64,000 nt of DNA from Archangium lipolyticum. GTDB lineage: Bacteria; Myxococcota; Myxococcia; Myxococcales; Myxococcaceae. How positions within the stretch are numbered: the stretch's first letter is position 1; the number at the start of each line of letters is the position of its first letter. The position numbers and the translations under genes are program-made. A model generated the notes under the pieces. It made no database searches and was not told the DNA's origin. It saw only the letters and a list, made by a program, of their open reading frames with translations. Below are positions 33,148 to 41,641 of the stretch, piece by piece. Where the stretch lies: assembly GCF_024623785.1 (NCBI RefSeq), contig NZ_JANKBZ010000008.1, forward strand, positions 186,001 through 250,000. The letters are read 5' to 3'.

Positions 33148-33800
33148 CGGTGGGCGCCGGCAGGCGCCCTCTCGCTCATCGTTCTCTTCCTCTACTCGGC
33201 CTGCGCGACGCAGGGGCGCGGTGCGAGTCGGGAGACGGGGGGAGCGACGGCTGGGAGGCGGCGGCGGAAACTTAGGCGTGAGCGGTGCCGAGGGAGCTGC
33301 AGTTGGTTGTTGTCGTCTACGCGGGCCACGTCGAGGCGGGCGGGCAGACATGGGTGGTGGCCGTCACGCGGGAGGAGTACCAGCGCGCGGTGGCGCAGTT
33401 CCTCCAGCACCTCCAGGTGCAGGGAACACCACAAGAAGCCGCGCAAGGACTGCTCCAGGCCATGCCCGAGGAGGATCTGCTCTCCGAGGTGTCCCGCGAC
33501 AGGGTGCTCACCTTGGCGCCCCTCGGCGACGAAGGCACACTCGTCCCCGCGGCCGAGGCGGCGCTCAAGGAGAAGAACCTCCGGTGGTGCCAGCCGCGCG
33601 GCGGCGGTGACTGCCTGGGCCTCGTCACGGACGGGCCCTACCTGCGCACCGACGACAGGCGCCCCCGGGCGCCCGCCCTAGCCTTCGGCTCGGTGCTGGA
33701 CGAGACGCGAGCGGCCCTGGGGCGCGAACTCAGCCCACAGGCGGGGATGGCCGCGTTCTTGAAGGGCCTAGTCCAGCGCCGCCCGGGGATACCGACGTAG
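33148..33800 (+). pseudogene. SitA-like polymorphic toxin lipoprotein, frameshifted and truncated
   Basis: The reading frame is broken at least twice. First frame: WAPAGALSLIVLFLYSACATQG, a lipoprotein leader with lipobox YSAC. Second frame near 33240-33290: GGGGGNLGVSGAEGAAV. Third frame from about 33290: VVVYAGHVEAGG, EEYQRAVAQFLQHLQVQGTP, RWCQPRGGGDCLGLVTDGPYL, then LDETRAALGRELSPQA and an early stop at 33800. This order resembles the conserved delivery half of SitA5/SitA6-type myxobacterial toxins transferred between cells by TraA/TraB outer-membrane exchange. The membrane-spanning segment and the variable toxin tail that should follow are absent. It begins 39 bp behind MITE-like element 1. 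Confidence 0.55.
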
Positions 33801-34035
33801 CGGCAGCTGCCCATGGTGGCAATGAACACTCGGTTTTGGCCCCCCCCGGCTCCCGTAGTGGGTGCGAGGAGGCACGAAGCAGCAGCGCCTTCCGGTGAGG
33901 GGGTTCACTCCACCACCTCCATCTGCATGGACTGCAGCGGAGGCTGTACCTTCCTCCGCAGCTGCTCCACCCACTGAGACTGTGGCGTCGCCGGCATGGG
34001 TGGTAGCGTCGGTGCCTCACTTCGAGGAGGCGCGC
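33801..34035. other. Gap after the SitA-like relic, no gene recognised
   Basis: A 235-bp region between the truncated toxin relic and the next gene. It is frame-open in places but codes nothing convincing. It occupies the place where the toxin tail would have been and may be its decayed remainder. Confidence 0.4.
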
Positions 34036-34656
34036 GTGGCAGCAACCTGGGACAATGTCCTGCCGAGTCTCATCACCAGCCTGTTCGACAAGGCGATCCT
34101 CGGCGGCGTGCTGGCCGTCGTGGGCTTCTGGTTCCAGAAGCGGCTTGAGGTCTACAAGCGCGACCAATCGCTCGCGTCGGAGTGGGCCAAGGCGCGCATG
34201 GCCGCCTACCACAGAGTGCTCTCTGCTCTATCGAAATTCGATATCGCCGTAGGTCTTCTGCAGGCAGCGGCGCTGGGCGAACTCCCTACCTCGGAAACCC
34301 GGCCAAGGACGGTGGTGTTACAGGAGAAGCGCGAGGGGTTTCAGACGGCCTTCAGGGAAGTACAGGAGGTGCTGGCACCGGAGCGGCTCCTCATTGGAGT
34401 CAGCTTCACAAGGGCGATTGCGAGATACGTAACCGAGTGCCACACCTACTTGGTGGAGCTACAGAACGGCGCGAGGCCTGATGAGCCCGCGCTTGAACGC
34501 AAAGACGCAGAGATCGACCGTCTCCGCAAAGCGATCGATCTCTGCCTGCCTCCGTTCGCCAGGCCCCCTGCTGGGGACCGGCACTTCAGCGCCCCGGAAC
34601 TCGATGACGTCATCAGGGGTCTCGACGTGATGGAGATGAAAGGACCCAAGAAGTAG
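34036..34656 (+). CDS. Membrane-anchored helical protein of unknown function
   Basis: About 206 residues from GTG 34036, which has GGAGG at good distance; an ATG at 33862 with an unlikely proline-rich head is the alternative. One N-terminal membrane helix (LPSLITSLFDKAILGGVLAVVGFWF) is followed by a charged cytosolic helical domain (RLEVYKRDQSLASEWAKARMAAYHRVLSALSKFDIAVGLLQAAALGEL ... LERKDAEIDRLRKAID). I do not recognise the family. Following the SitA-like relic, an immunity role is conceivable, but family members also occur alone, so this is speculation. Confidence 0.6.
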   Translation: MAATWDNVLPSLITSLFDKAILGGVLAVVGFWFQKRLEVYKRDQSLASEWAKARMAAYHRVLSALSKFDIAVGLLQAAALGELPTSETRPRTVVLQEKREGFQTAFREVQEVLAPERLLIGVSFTRAIARYVTECHTYLVELQNGARPDEPALERKDAEIDRLRKAIDLCLPPFARPPAGDRHFSAPELDDVIRGLDVMEMKGPKK

Positions 34657-34828
34657 CCAGCGGACGGCGAGGGCCCGTAGGGCCCGCCCACTACTTACTG
34701 CACCACCTCCGGAGGGCGTACCCCAATCACTGGGGGGATGAGATTGCTTCGATAGCGTTCGCTGAGACCCTTGGTGGCTCGAACCGGACGCTCCTCTATT
34801 CGAACGGCAAGGTTCACAATGAGTAGAG
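34657..34828. other. Intergenic DNA before MITE-like element 2
   Basis: About 170 bp with no convincing gene or RNA. Together with the element and the following stretch it makes a nearly 700-bp gene-free region, unusually long for this chromosome. Confidence 0.4.
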
Positions 34829-34971
34829 CTAGTGGAGTGTCCGCGAAGTAATTCGACATAGTCGTTGGGAGCGCAACGCCCTACTCGGAGGCACGACCCG
34901 ACCTGGTAATACCGGGTCGGGAAAGCGATGTCCGTCCTCTATGTTGAAAAACTTGTCGGACACTCCACTAG
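34829..34971. mobile_element. MITE-like element 2, 143 bp, CTAG-ended inverted repeats and central hairpin
   Basis: Left end CTAGTGGAGTGTCCG and right end CGGACACTCCACTAG are perfect 15-bp inverted repeats; similarity continues weakly inward (AAGT on both sides). The middle holds a near-perfect 12-bp hairpin, CCCGACCTGGTA with TACCGGGTCGGG at 34897-34921. No transposase. Ends begin with CTAG, as in element 1, although the rest of the repeat differs. Confidence 0.78.
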
Positions 34972-35352
34972 CCACTTGAGCTGGGGGGACGCGGCCGCGA
35001 GTTCGTCGTCGAGAACGTCACTATCAACTGAGGTGCGCAAGCCCCGTGCCGTGGGCCAGCGCCCGAACGTGAAGCAGAAGCGAAGGTGGGGGCGGAGGCT
35101 TGCGGTGGCGTTGGGTACGAGCCAGGCGCGTCAGCTCAAGCCCAGGGCGTTCAGGCAGTTGCGCGCCGCCTCTGGAATCTCAGGTGGAGGGACTGAATCC
35201 AGCGACTAGGTCGTCATCAACTTGAAACGCCTGCGGGTGCGAAAGGAGCGAAGTGCTCAGATGCACCTCTCGCTCCTCCGTCTCGGCTGCTGCCTCATCC
35301 TCTACCGCGAGTTAGAGCGCCACTTACGAGATGGTCCCTGAGGAGGCAGGGC
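34972..35352. other. Intergenic region, no gene recognised
   Basis: About 380 bp after MITE-like element 2. A short open stretch at 34928-35209 begins inside the element and has arginine-rich, non-protein-like composition, so I reject it. No hairpin with a T-tract and no tRNA is seen. Confidence 0.4.
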
Positions 35353-36141
35353 ATGTTACCTGCCCTCTCTGGTCCATTTTTGAAACGAGTTCTTACGAGT
35401 GAGGTTCACCAGATGAGCGAGAACATGAAGGGACTGCTCCTGGAGGATCGCTGGGCGCCTGTCACTTCCGAACTGGGATTTCTGGAGACGGATGCGGAGC
35501 ACGCTGCCCGCGCATTCGCGGCGTGGCAGGGCGGGTTGCTGGCCCCCCGTGGCATCACCGTGGGGGTATCTCCGGTTTCAGGAACCCTGGAGCAGACTCT
35601 TTCCTCCCTACTGCCCCTGAACGATGCGGAGAGGCGCCGGCACCTCTTCATCCCAACGAGCAGTCCCTGGACGGCCTACATCGACAACGGATGGCAGGGG
35701 ACCGATGCCGCGAGCGCCATGGCCTACATGGCCCGGACGATGGGCTGCCGGGGCATGCGTGTGGTCGCGGTGCCCCACACCCTGCGCAAGGACAAGGGCC
35801 GCTATGGCGCCGTGATGTTCGAGCTGTACGGTCCACGGCAGACGGACTGGCTCAACTACCTGCGCACCCTCCATGCCGCCAACGATGGTGGCCGCTGGGT
35901 GTTCGGCCAGTCCGGCGAGCCATTACCCTTCGAGAAGCTGGAGCGGTACCAGGCACGCAAGGTGCGGGACCGCTTCACCTTCGACATGCTCGAGGAGTAC
36001 CTGCACCACCTGGGGCTGTCCCCCTTCCAGGAGGACTTCTACCTGCCCCAGGGCTCTCCCGCCTGGCTCGTGGAGAAAACAGGGCCTGTCGTCTCCACGC
36101 AAAAGGAGTACACCCTCGCTCAGGTCCGTGAGGACTTCTGA
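35353..36141 (+). CDS. Conserved hypothetical protein (possible immunity-type or orphan)
   Basis: A 262-residue cytosolic protein from ATG 35353, preceded six bases upstream by AGGAGG; ATG 35413 (242 residues) also fits. The sequence is well conserved in style: DRWAPVTSELGFLETDAEHAARAFAAWQ, IDNGWQGTDAASAMAYMARTMGCRGMRVVAVPHT, RYGAVMFELYGP, NDGGRWVFGQSGEPLPFEKLERYQARKVRDRFT and LGLSPFQEDFYLP. I recall similar proteins scattered through many bacteria, often in accessory regions and next to toxin genes, but no function is established. No enzyme motif is visible. It stands alone between MITE-like element 2 and the kinase-tail protein. Confidence 0.6.
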   Translation: MLPALSGPFLKRVLTSEVHQMSENMKGLLLEDRWAPVTSELGFLETDAEHAARAFAAWQGGLLAPRGITVGVSPVSGTLEQTLSSLLPLNDAERRRHLFIPTSSPWTAYIDNGWQGTDAASAMAYMARTMGCRGMRVVAVPHTLRKDKGRYGAVMFELYGPRQTDWLNYLRTLHAANDGGRWVFGQSGEPLPFEKLERYQARKVRDRFTFDMLEEYLHHLGLSPFQEDFYLPQGSPAWLVEKTGPVVSTQKEYTLAQVREDF

Positions 36142-36203
36142 GGCGGCCACCGCGTGACTCAAAAGACACCGTTCGGCACCAACGAGTGGAAGGAAGGCGA
36201 CTC

Positions 36204-36959
36204 TCAGGGTTGGACGGATTGCGGCAGACGGCCTCGGTCTTTCGAAATGGGCATGTAGCACTTGCCCTGATACTCGGCCTGGGTCACAGAGCAGGGAGGA
36301 CGCCGAGCGAGCTCCATCCAACAACCCCCATTGATTTCGACTTCATCTGCCTGGGTTCTGCACGGAGCCTTCGCCTGGTTGCGAAAAGGCTGTGCGGGCA
36401 GAGGGTAGGCAATGCTCGGTGCCTGCGAATCCTCCGTATTGATCAAATCCGGTGCATCGGTTGAGGCAGGTCCTTGGGACTTCACGTCGGGCAAGATGGG
36501 CTCCGAGTGCTCGGGCCCGCTTGCCCCATGCAACCAGACGCCCAGTCCCAGCGCGAGCACGGCGAGGCCCGCGACGGCACGCGGACCCCATCGACCCCAG
36601 GGGCTCACCCGTCCTTCCGCGAGGTGAGCCTGCAACTGGGCGTTGTCCTCCACGCGTTCGACCGCGGCAGTCATCAGCACAAGGATGTCCACCAGTTCCT
36701 TCACCGGGACCGAGGCAGGCGCCTGCTCCACCTCCAGCGTCACGGAGGGCGGCTCTGGCTGACAGGAGAGCCGCAGCCGCCATACTCCCTCGGGTTGCCA
36801 TTCCACACGGTCTCCGGGTAGCAGCGTCAGTGCTGCTCTCCCCGTGCCGGTATGCCGCGCTTCGTAGAGGCTTCCCAAGCCGGGCCCTACCTCCTCATAT
36901 CTCCTGCCGAGCTGGAATGGCCCCGGCCCATCGTTCTTCCCAGTCTTCTCGTTCGCCAC
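36204..36959 (-). CDS. Membrane protein with a kinase-type C-terminal tail but no kinase domain
   Basis: About 251 residues from GTG 36959, where GAAGGGA lies upstream. The N-terminal half (FQLGRRYEEVGPGLGSLYEARHTGTGRAALTLLPGD) looks like the glycine loop and first strands of a Ser/Thr kinase N-lobe, then VRLSCQPEPPSVTLEVEQA. No catalytic HRD or DFG motif follows. A membrane helix is at VAGLAVLALGLGVWLHG. The tail EINGGCWMELARRPPC ... YQGKCYMPI is the cysteine-rich exported end known from many myxobacterial kinases, so this is a degenerate kinase-like receptor. Confidence 0.6.
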   Translation of the reverse strand: MANEKTGKNDGPGPFQLGRRYEEVGPGLGSLYEARHTGTGRAALTLLPGDRVEWQPEGVWRLRLSCQPEPPSVTLEVEQAPASVPVKELVDILVLMTAAVERVEDNAQLQAHLAEGRVSPWGRWGPRAVAGLAVLALGLGVWLHGASGPEHSEPILPDVKSQGPASTDAPDLINTEDSQAPSIAYPLPAQPFRNQAKAPCRTQADEVEINGGCWMELARRPPCSVTQAEYQGKCYMPISKDRGRLPQSVQP

Positions 36960-37019
36960 GTGCTGTCCCTTCGGGAATGCGCGCTTCACGCCCGCCCAGG
37001 GGAGCGGATTTGACTCCAC

Positions 37020-37186
37020 GAGTCAAGTCGCTCCATGGGTCCTGTTGGGTTCTCCGAGGCCAGTTTCCTGAACCTGGCTGACGTCGTGCTCCAGCAGCGC
37101 TGCATCTACAGCGAGCAAGACGTGCACAGCGCACTCGGCGAGGAGCTCGGGGTCTGCGGTATGTACGAGACCGGCGGAGTTGGGAC
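37020..37186. other. Gap between kinase-tail gene and xdhB
   Basis: A 167-bp region. On the plus strand it is open and reads like a short fragment beginning MGPVGFSEASFLNLAD, but it has no stop context, ribosome site or recognised domain, so I do not call a gene. Confidence 0.3.
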
Positions 37187-39556
37187 TTACCGCGCCGCGG
37201 CCCGGGCCATCTCCACCGAGCGCAGGATGGCCTCCGGAGTCGCCGGCGAGGCCAGCTCCACCGGCGTACGCGGCGGCCCGAAGGCGGCCACCGCATGCCG
37301 CAGCGCCGTCACCGCTCCAATGGCCAGCATCAACGGGGGCTCTCCCACCGCCTTGCTGCCATGGATGGTGTTGTCCTGCGGCGCGCGCTCCAGCAAGGCC
37401 ACGCGGAAGTCCTCGGGCGCGTCCCCCACCGCCGGAATCTTGTACGTGTCCGGCGAGTGCGTGAGGAGCCGCCCCTTCGCGTCGAACAGCACCTCCTCGC
37501 ACGTCAGCCACCCCAGGCCCTGGATGAAGCCTCCCTCCACCTGGCCCCGGTCGATGCTCGGCACCAGCGAAGTGCCGACGTCGTGCAGGACATCCACCCG
37601 GCGCACCCGGTGCTCGCCGGTGAGGCCGCTCACCTCCACTTCCACCACGGCGGCCCCGAAGGCGTAGTAGTGGAATGGCTTCCCGCGTCCTGCCACCCGG
37701 TCGTACGAGATGTCCGGCGTGCGGTAGTAGCCCGTGGCCGACAGCGACACCTGGGCCAGATACGCGGCGTGCACCACCTCGGCGAAGGACACCGAGCGCT
37801 CGGCGCGCGCGGGGAGGAAGACGCGCCCCCCGGTGAAGACGAGCGAGTCCGCCTCGCCGCCGCGTTCGAGCTGCAACAACCTCGCGGCCACCGGGCGCAA
37901 CCGGTCCCGAATCACCTCACACGCCTGCTTCACCGCCATGCCGTTGAGGTCCGAGCCGCTCGAGGCCGCCGTGGCCGAGGTGTTGGGCACCTTGTCCGTG
38001 GCGGTGTTCATCACCCGGACGCGCTCGACGGGCACGCCCAGCTCGTGGGCGCACACGGCCCGCATCTTGGTGTGCAGCCCCTGCCCCATCTCGGTGCCAC
38101 CGTGATTGAGCTGCACGCTGCCGTCCGTGTACACCATCACCAGGGCCCCGGCCTGGTTGAGGAAGCTCGTGGTGAAGGAGATGCCGAACTTCACCGGCTG
38201 GAAGCCGATGCCCCGCTTCGTCCACTTCGAGCTGGCATTGAAGGCGTCGATCTCCGCCCGGCGCCGGGCGTAGTCACTGGAGTTCATCAGCTCCGCGTGG
38301 ATGCGCGGCAGGCGGTTGCCCTCCACGGCCTGTCCATACGGCGTCACGTTCGAGGGCGCGTCCCGGTAGTAGTTGCGCTCGCGCACCACCGTGGGGTCCA
38401 TCCCGAGCCGCTCGGCGGCGCGATTGAGCACCTCCTCCATCACGAACATGCCCTGCGGTCCGCCGAAGCCGCGGAAGGCCGTGTTCGAGGGCAGGTTCGT
38501 CCGAGCCACCTGCCCGGTGAAGTGCAGGACCGGGATGAAATAAGCGTTGTCCAGGTGGAAGAGGGCCCGATCCAGGATGGCGCGCGACAGGTCCGTGCTC
38601 CAGCCGCCGTCGGAGTACAGCTCCACCTTCAGCGCGAGCAGCCGCCCCTCGGTGTCGAAGCCGGCGTCGAAGCGGCCCAGGAAGGGGTGGCGCTTGCCCG
38701 TGAAGGCCATGTCCTGGTCGCGGTTGAGCCACACCTTCACCGGCCGCCCGGTGGCTCGCGCGCCCAGGGCCGCCAGGCACGCGAAGGGCGCGGCCTGCGT
38801 CTCCTTGCCGCCGAAGCCTCCGCCCATGCGCGGCACCTCCACCACCACCTGGTGCCGCCCCGTGCCGAGCACCTCGGCCACGAGCGTCTGCACCTCCGTC
38901 GGGTGCTGGGTGGAGCACCACAGGTGCACCGCGCCGTCCTCGCCGGGCACCGCCAGCGTCACCTGAGTCTCCAGGTAGAAGTGGTCCTGCGCGCCCGTCA
39001 TGCACTCGCCCGCGAGGCGCACCGGCGCGGCGGCGAGCGCGGCTTCCGGCTCTCCCCGGCGGATGGTGTGCACGTCCGAGAGGAAGGAGCCGGCCTCCAC
39101 CGCCTCCTTCAACGTCAGCAGCGCGGGCAGCGGCTCGTACTCCACCTCCACCAGCGCGGCGGCCCGGCGGGCCAGCGCGGCGCTCTCCGCGAGCACCACC
39201 GCCACCGTCTGTCCGTGGAAGTGCACCTCGCCCTCGGCGAACAGGGGCTCGTCCTTGAAGACGGGGCCCACCTGGTTGTGCCCGGGCACGTCCTCGGCGA
39301 AGAGCACCGCGTGGACTCCGGGCAGCGCCCGGGCGCGCGAGGCATCCCTGCGCACGATGCGCGCGTGCGCGTGCGGCGAGGTGACGAGGTGCCCCGCCAG
39401 CATCCCCGGCGGCTCGGGCATGTCGTCCACGTAGACGGCTTCGCCGCTGGTGTGCTTCAGGCCGCTCTCGTGCGGAGCCGGGGCATGCAGGGGCGTGCTC
39501 GCCGGTGAGGGACGCTGGGCCTGGGGGGTCTCGGGAGAAGAAGGAATCGTGCTCAT
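37187..39556 (-). CDS. xdhB: Xanthine dehydrogenase molybdopterin-binding subunit
   Basis: A 789-residue Mo-pterin subunit that oxidises hypoxanthine and xanthine to urate. After a proline-rich head it has SGEAVYVDDMPEP, the substrate-cleft VPRMGGGFGGKETQ, TAFRGFGGPQG, GTEMGQGLHTKM and the catalytic glutamate in VGEPPLMLAIGAVTAL near the C terminus. Length and motifs agree with bacterial two-subunit xanthine dehydrogenases (XdhB). ATG 39556 lies six bases downstream of the xdhA stop, so the two are one operon. No xdhC maturation chaperone is in the window; it may be elsewhere. Confidence 0.93.
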   Translation of the reverse strand: MSTIPSSPETPQAQRPSPASTPLHAPAPHESGLKHTSGEAVYVDDMPEPPGMLAGHLVTSPHAHARIVRRDASRARALPGVHAVLFAEDVPGHNQVGPVFKDEPLFAEGEVHFHGQTVAVVLAESAALARRAAALVEVEYEPLPALLTLKEAVEAGSFLSDVHTIRRGEPEAALAAAPVRLAGECMTGAQDHFYLETQVTLAVPGEDGAVHLWCSTQHPTEVQTLVAEVLGTGRHQVVVEVPRMGGGFGGKETQAAPFACLAALGARATGRPVKVWLNRDQDMAFTGKRHPFLGRFDAGFDTEGRLLALKVELYSDGGWSTDLSRAILDRALFHLDNAYFIPVLHFTGQVARTNLPSNTAFRGFGGPQGMFVMEEVLNRAAERLGMDPTVVRERNYYRDAPSNVTPYGQAVEGNRLPRIHAELMNSSDYARRRAEIDAFNASSKWTKRGIGFQPVKFGISFTTSFLNQAGALVMVYTDGSVQLNHGGTEMGQGLHTKMRAVCAHELGVPVERVRVMNTATDKVPNTSATAASSGSDLNGMAVKQACEVIRDRLRPVAARLLQLERGGEADSLVFTGGRVFLPARAERSVSFAEVVHAAYLAQVSLSATGYYRTPDISYDRVAGRGKPFHYYAFGAAVVEVEVSGLTGEHRVRRVDVLHDVGTSLVPSIDRGQVEGGFIQGLGWLTCEEVLFDAKGRLLTHSPDTYKIPAVGDAPEDFRVALLERAPQDNTIHGSKAVGEPPLMLAIGAVTALRHAVAAFGPPRTPVELASPATPEAILRSVEMARAAAR

Positions 39557-39561
39557 CCGCG

Positions 39562-41013
39562 TCACCTCACCTGCACCGTGGCCGTGTGCCCCCGCGCGAG
39601 CCGCGGCTGCGGCTCCGAGAGCGTCTCGTGGAAGAAGCCGCGCAGGAGGTTCTTCGCCACCCGCGCGCGGTACCACGCCGAGCCCCGGTGGTCGGACAGG
39701 GGCTGGAAGTCCTCCTCCAGCTTCGCCAGCGCCTCCTCCACCGTGGCCTCCGTCCAGGGCCGGCCCACCAGCGCGGCCTCCGTGCGCCGGGCCCGCGCGG
39801 GCGTGGCCGCCATGCCGCCATAGGCCAGCCGGGCCTCCGTCACCCTCCCCTCCCCGTCCACCACCACGCGGAAGCCCGCGGACACGGCGCTGATGTCCAG
39901 CTCGCGCCGCTTGGACACCTTGTAGGCCAGGGCCCTCGCGCCCACCGGTTGCGCCGGCACGTCCACGAAGGCCAGCACCTCGCCACGCCCGAGCGCCGTG
40001 CGCCGGTAGCCCTGGAAGAAGTCCTCCAGCGGCATCCGCCGCTCTCCCGCCCGCGAGCGCAGCACCGCCTCGGCGCCCAGCGCGAGCAGCACCGGCGCCA
40101 TGTCACCGATGGGCGACGCGGTGCACAGGTTGCCGCCCACCGTCGCGCGGTTCTTGATCTGCCGCGAGCCGAAGTAGCGCAGCATCCGCTCCAGGGGCGG
40201 GCACGTGGCGCGCGCGTAGTCCTCCAGGTCCGTCAGCCGCACCGTGGCGCCCACGCGGTGCCCACCGCCACGAGGCTCCAGCACGCGCAGCTCGGACAGG
40301 GCCTCCAGCGACACCAGCAGCGGCGGCTCCGCGTAGCGCTTCGTCACCTCCAGCGACAGGTCCGTCCCGCCCACCACGAAGCGCGCCTCCGGGTGCTTCT
40401 CCAGCACGTCCCAGAGGGCCTCCAGCGAGCCGGGGGTGAAGAAGCGCTGGGCACCGGCCTCGTAGGCCAGCTCCATCGGGCCGGGCTGCGTCTCCGCGAG
40501 CGCCCGGGCGAAGCGGTCCGGCGGACGCAGGCCGGCCACCTGGCTCGTGGCCTCGCGGATGGGCCGGTAGCCGGTGCAGCGGCAGAGGTTGCCGCACATC
40601 TGCGCGTCCAGCTTCCAGGGCTCGTCCAGGTCCTTGCGGTGGCAGGCCTCCAGCATCGCCATGGCGACACCGGGGGTGCAGTAGCCGCACTGAGAGCCCA
40701 GCTCGCGCGCCAGCGTCTCCTGGACGACGTGGTACTTCCCGCCCTCCTTGAGGGCCTCCACCGTGTAGACGCGCTTGCCCTGCACCATGGGCAGCAGCAC
40801 CAGGCACGCGTTCACCGCACGCAGGGCCGGTGCCCCCTGACCATCCTGCTCCAGGATGGCGACGGAGCAGGCCCCACAGTCCCCCTCGGCACAACCCTCC
40901 TTGGTGCCGGTCAGGTGCGCCCTGTCCCTCAGGTAGCGCAGCAGGGTGGTGGTGGGAGAGAGCCCCGTCTCCTCGACGGGCCGGTCATTCAGGAAGAAGC
41001 GCAGGCGTTCCAT
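39562..41013 (-). CDS. xdhA: Xanthine dehydrogenase small subunit (2Fe-2S and FAD)
   Basis: A 483-residue subunit carrying electrons from the molybdenum site to NAD. Residues 1-160 bind two 2Fe-2S clusters: GCAEGDCGACSV and the second CGYCTPG ... CGNLCRCTGYRPI. The FAD domain begins near 190, with VGGTDLSLEV, ATVGGNLCTASPIGDM and the CO-dehydrogenase flavoprotein C-terminal part. All cluster cysteines are present. It precedes xdhB directly and follows a DoxX-like gene by 96 bp on the same strand. Purine catabolism. Confidence 0.93.
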   Translation of the reverse strand: MERLRFFLNDRPVEETGLSPTTTLLRYLRDRAHLTGTKEGCAEGDCGACSVAILEQDGQGAPALRAVNACLVLLPMVQGKRVYTVEALKEGGKYHVVQETLARELGSQCGYCTPGVAMAMLEACHRKDLDEPWKLDAQMCGNLCRCTGYRPIREATSQVAGLRPPDRFARALAETQPGPMELAYEAGAQRFFTPGSLEALWDVLEKHPEARFVVGGTDLSLEVTKRYAEPPLLVSLEALSELRVLEPRGGGHRVGATVRLTDLEDYARATCPPLERMLRYFGSRQIKNRATVGGNLCTASPIGDMAPVLLALGAEAVLRSRAGERRMPLEDFFQGYRRTALGRGEVLAFVDVPAQPVGARALAYKVSKRRELDISAVSAGFRVVVDGEGRVTEARLAYGGMAATPARARRTEAALVGRPWTEATVEEALAKLEEDFQPLSDHRGSAWYRARVAKNLLRGFFHETLSEPQPRLARGHTATVQVR

Positions 41014-41109
41014 GGGCCTCCCCTGGCCCCCAGGAGGGAGGCCGGGGGGCCAGCGTACTACGGCCGGCGCGTTCCCGCCCGGTCAGGACTGGCAGATACC
41101 CGACACGGC

Positions 41110-41523
41110 TCAGCCCCGCAGGGCGAGCAGTGCCACCAGGCTGACGAGGAAGTAGGGGACCAGGCCCGCGGCCCCCGCGTAGTCCTTGGCCATGCGCTGG
41201 CCGAAGAAGAGGGCCACGAAGGAGAGCCCCGAGAGGGCCGCGCCCCAGATGGCCACCCGCGTGCCACCCGCGAACACCAGCACCACCACGCCGGCCGCGC
41301 TCACCGAGCCCGCTGCCAGCTCCAGCAGCGTGAGGGTGGCCAGCATGGGCGCCACCACCCCGCGCAGCGGGCTCTTGGCGAAGTGCCCGGTGAGCCATCC
41401 GAGGTTGCCCTTCCAGTCGAAGACCTTGTCCAGTCCGGACTGAAGGAAGGTGATGGCGAGGAAGAGGACGCACAGCGTCTGGACGAGCCAGAGCGGGAAG
41501 AGGTTCGAGTCGAGCGACGGCAT
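41110..41523 (-). CDS. DoxX-like membrane protein
   Basis: A 137-residue protein with four hydrophobic helices (FPLWLVQTLCVLFLAITFLQSGLDKVFDW, VVAPMLATLTLLELAAGSVSAAGVVVLVF, VAIWGAALSGLSFVALFFG, GLVPYFLVSLVALLA). QSGLDKV and the second-helix glutamate match the DoxX family pattern. Family members are inner-membrane proteins linked to quinone- or thiol-redox processes in a few cases; nothing specific is visible. It may be transcribed into xdhA, 96 bp downstream on the same strand. Confidence 0.75.
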   Translation of the reverse strand: MPSLDSNLFPLWLVQTLCVLFLAITFLQSGLDKVFDWKGNLGWLTGHFAKSPLRGVVAPMLATLTLLELAAGSVSAAGVVVLVFAGGTRVAIWGAALSGLSFVALFFGQRMAKDYAGAAGLVPYFLVSLVALLALRG

Positions 41524-41641
41524 GGGACGCGCACTCTAGCTTGCCTGCCCGCTTCCCCAAGTACCAAGCAGTGTCCGCGAGCCGTCAGCCGGGCGGTCTC
41601 CACCCCTACCTTCCGGTCGGGGGAGCCCCCATCGTCCGCCC

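Noticed and set aside
33049-33681. Open frame beginning inside MITE-like element 1 and running into the toxin relic
   Set aside because: Its ATG lies in the mobile element, and beyond the lipobox the frame is Arg-rich nonsense compared with the recognisable pieces in the other frames.
34928-35209. 93-codon plus-strand frame in the gene-free region
   Set aside because: It starts within MITE-like element 2, has no ribosome site, and its Arg/Ser-rich composition is not protein-like.
37035-37667. Plus-strand frame overlapping the end of xdhB
   Set aside because: Only the first 50 codons are outside xdhB, no domain is visible, and the rest is antisense to a clear xanthine dehydrogenase.
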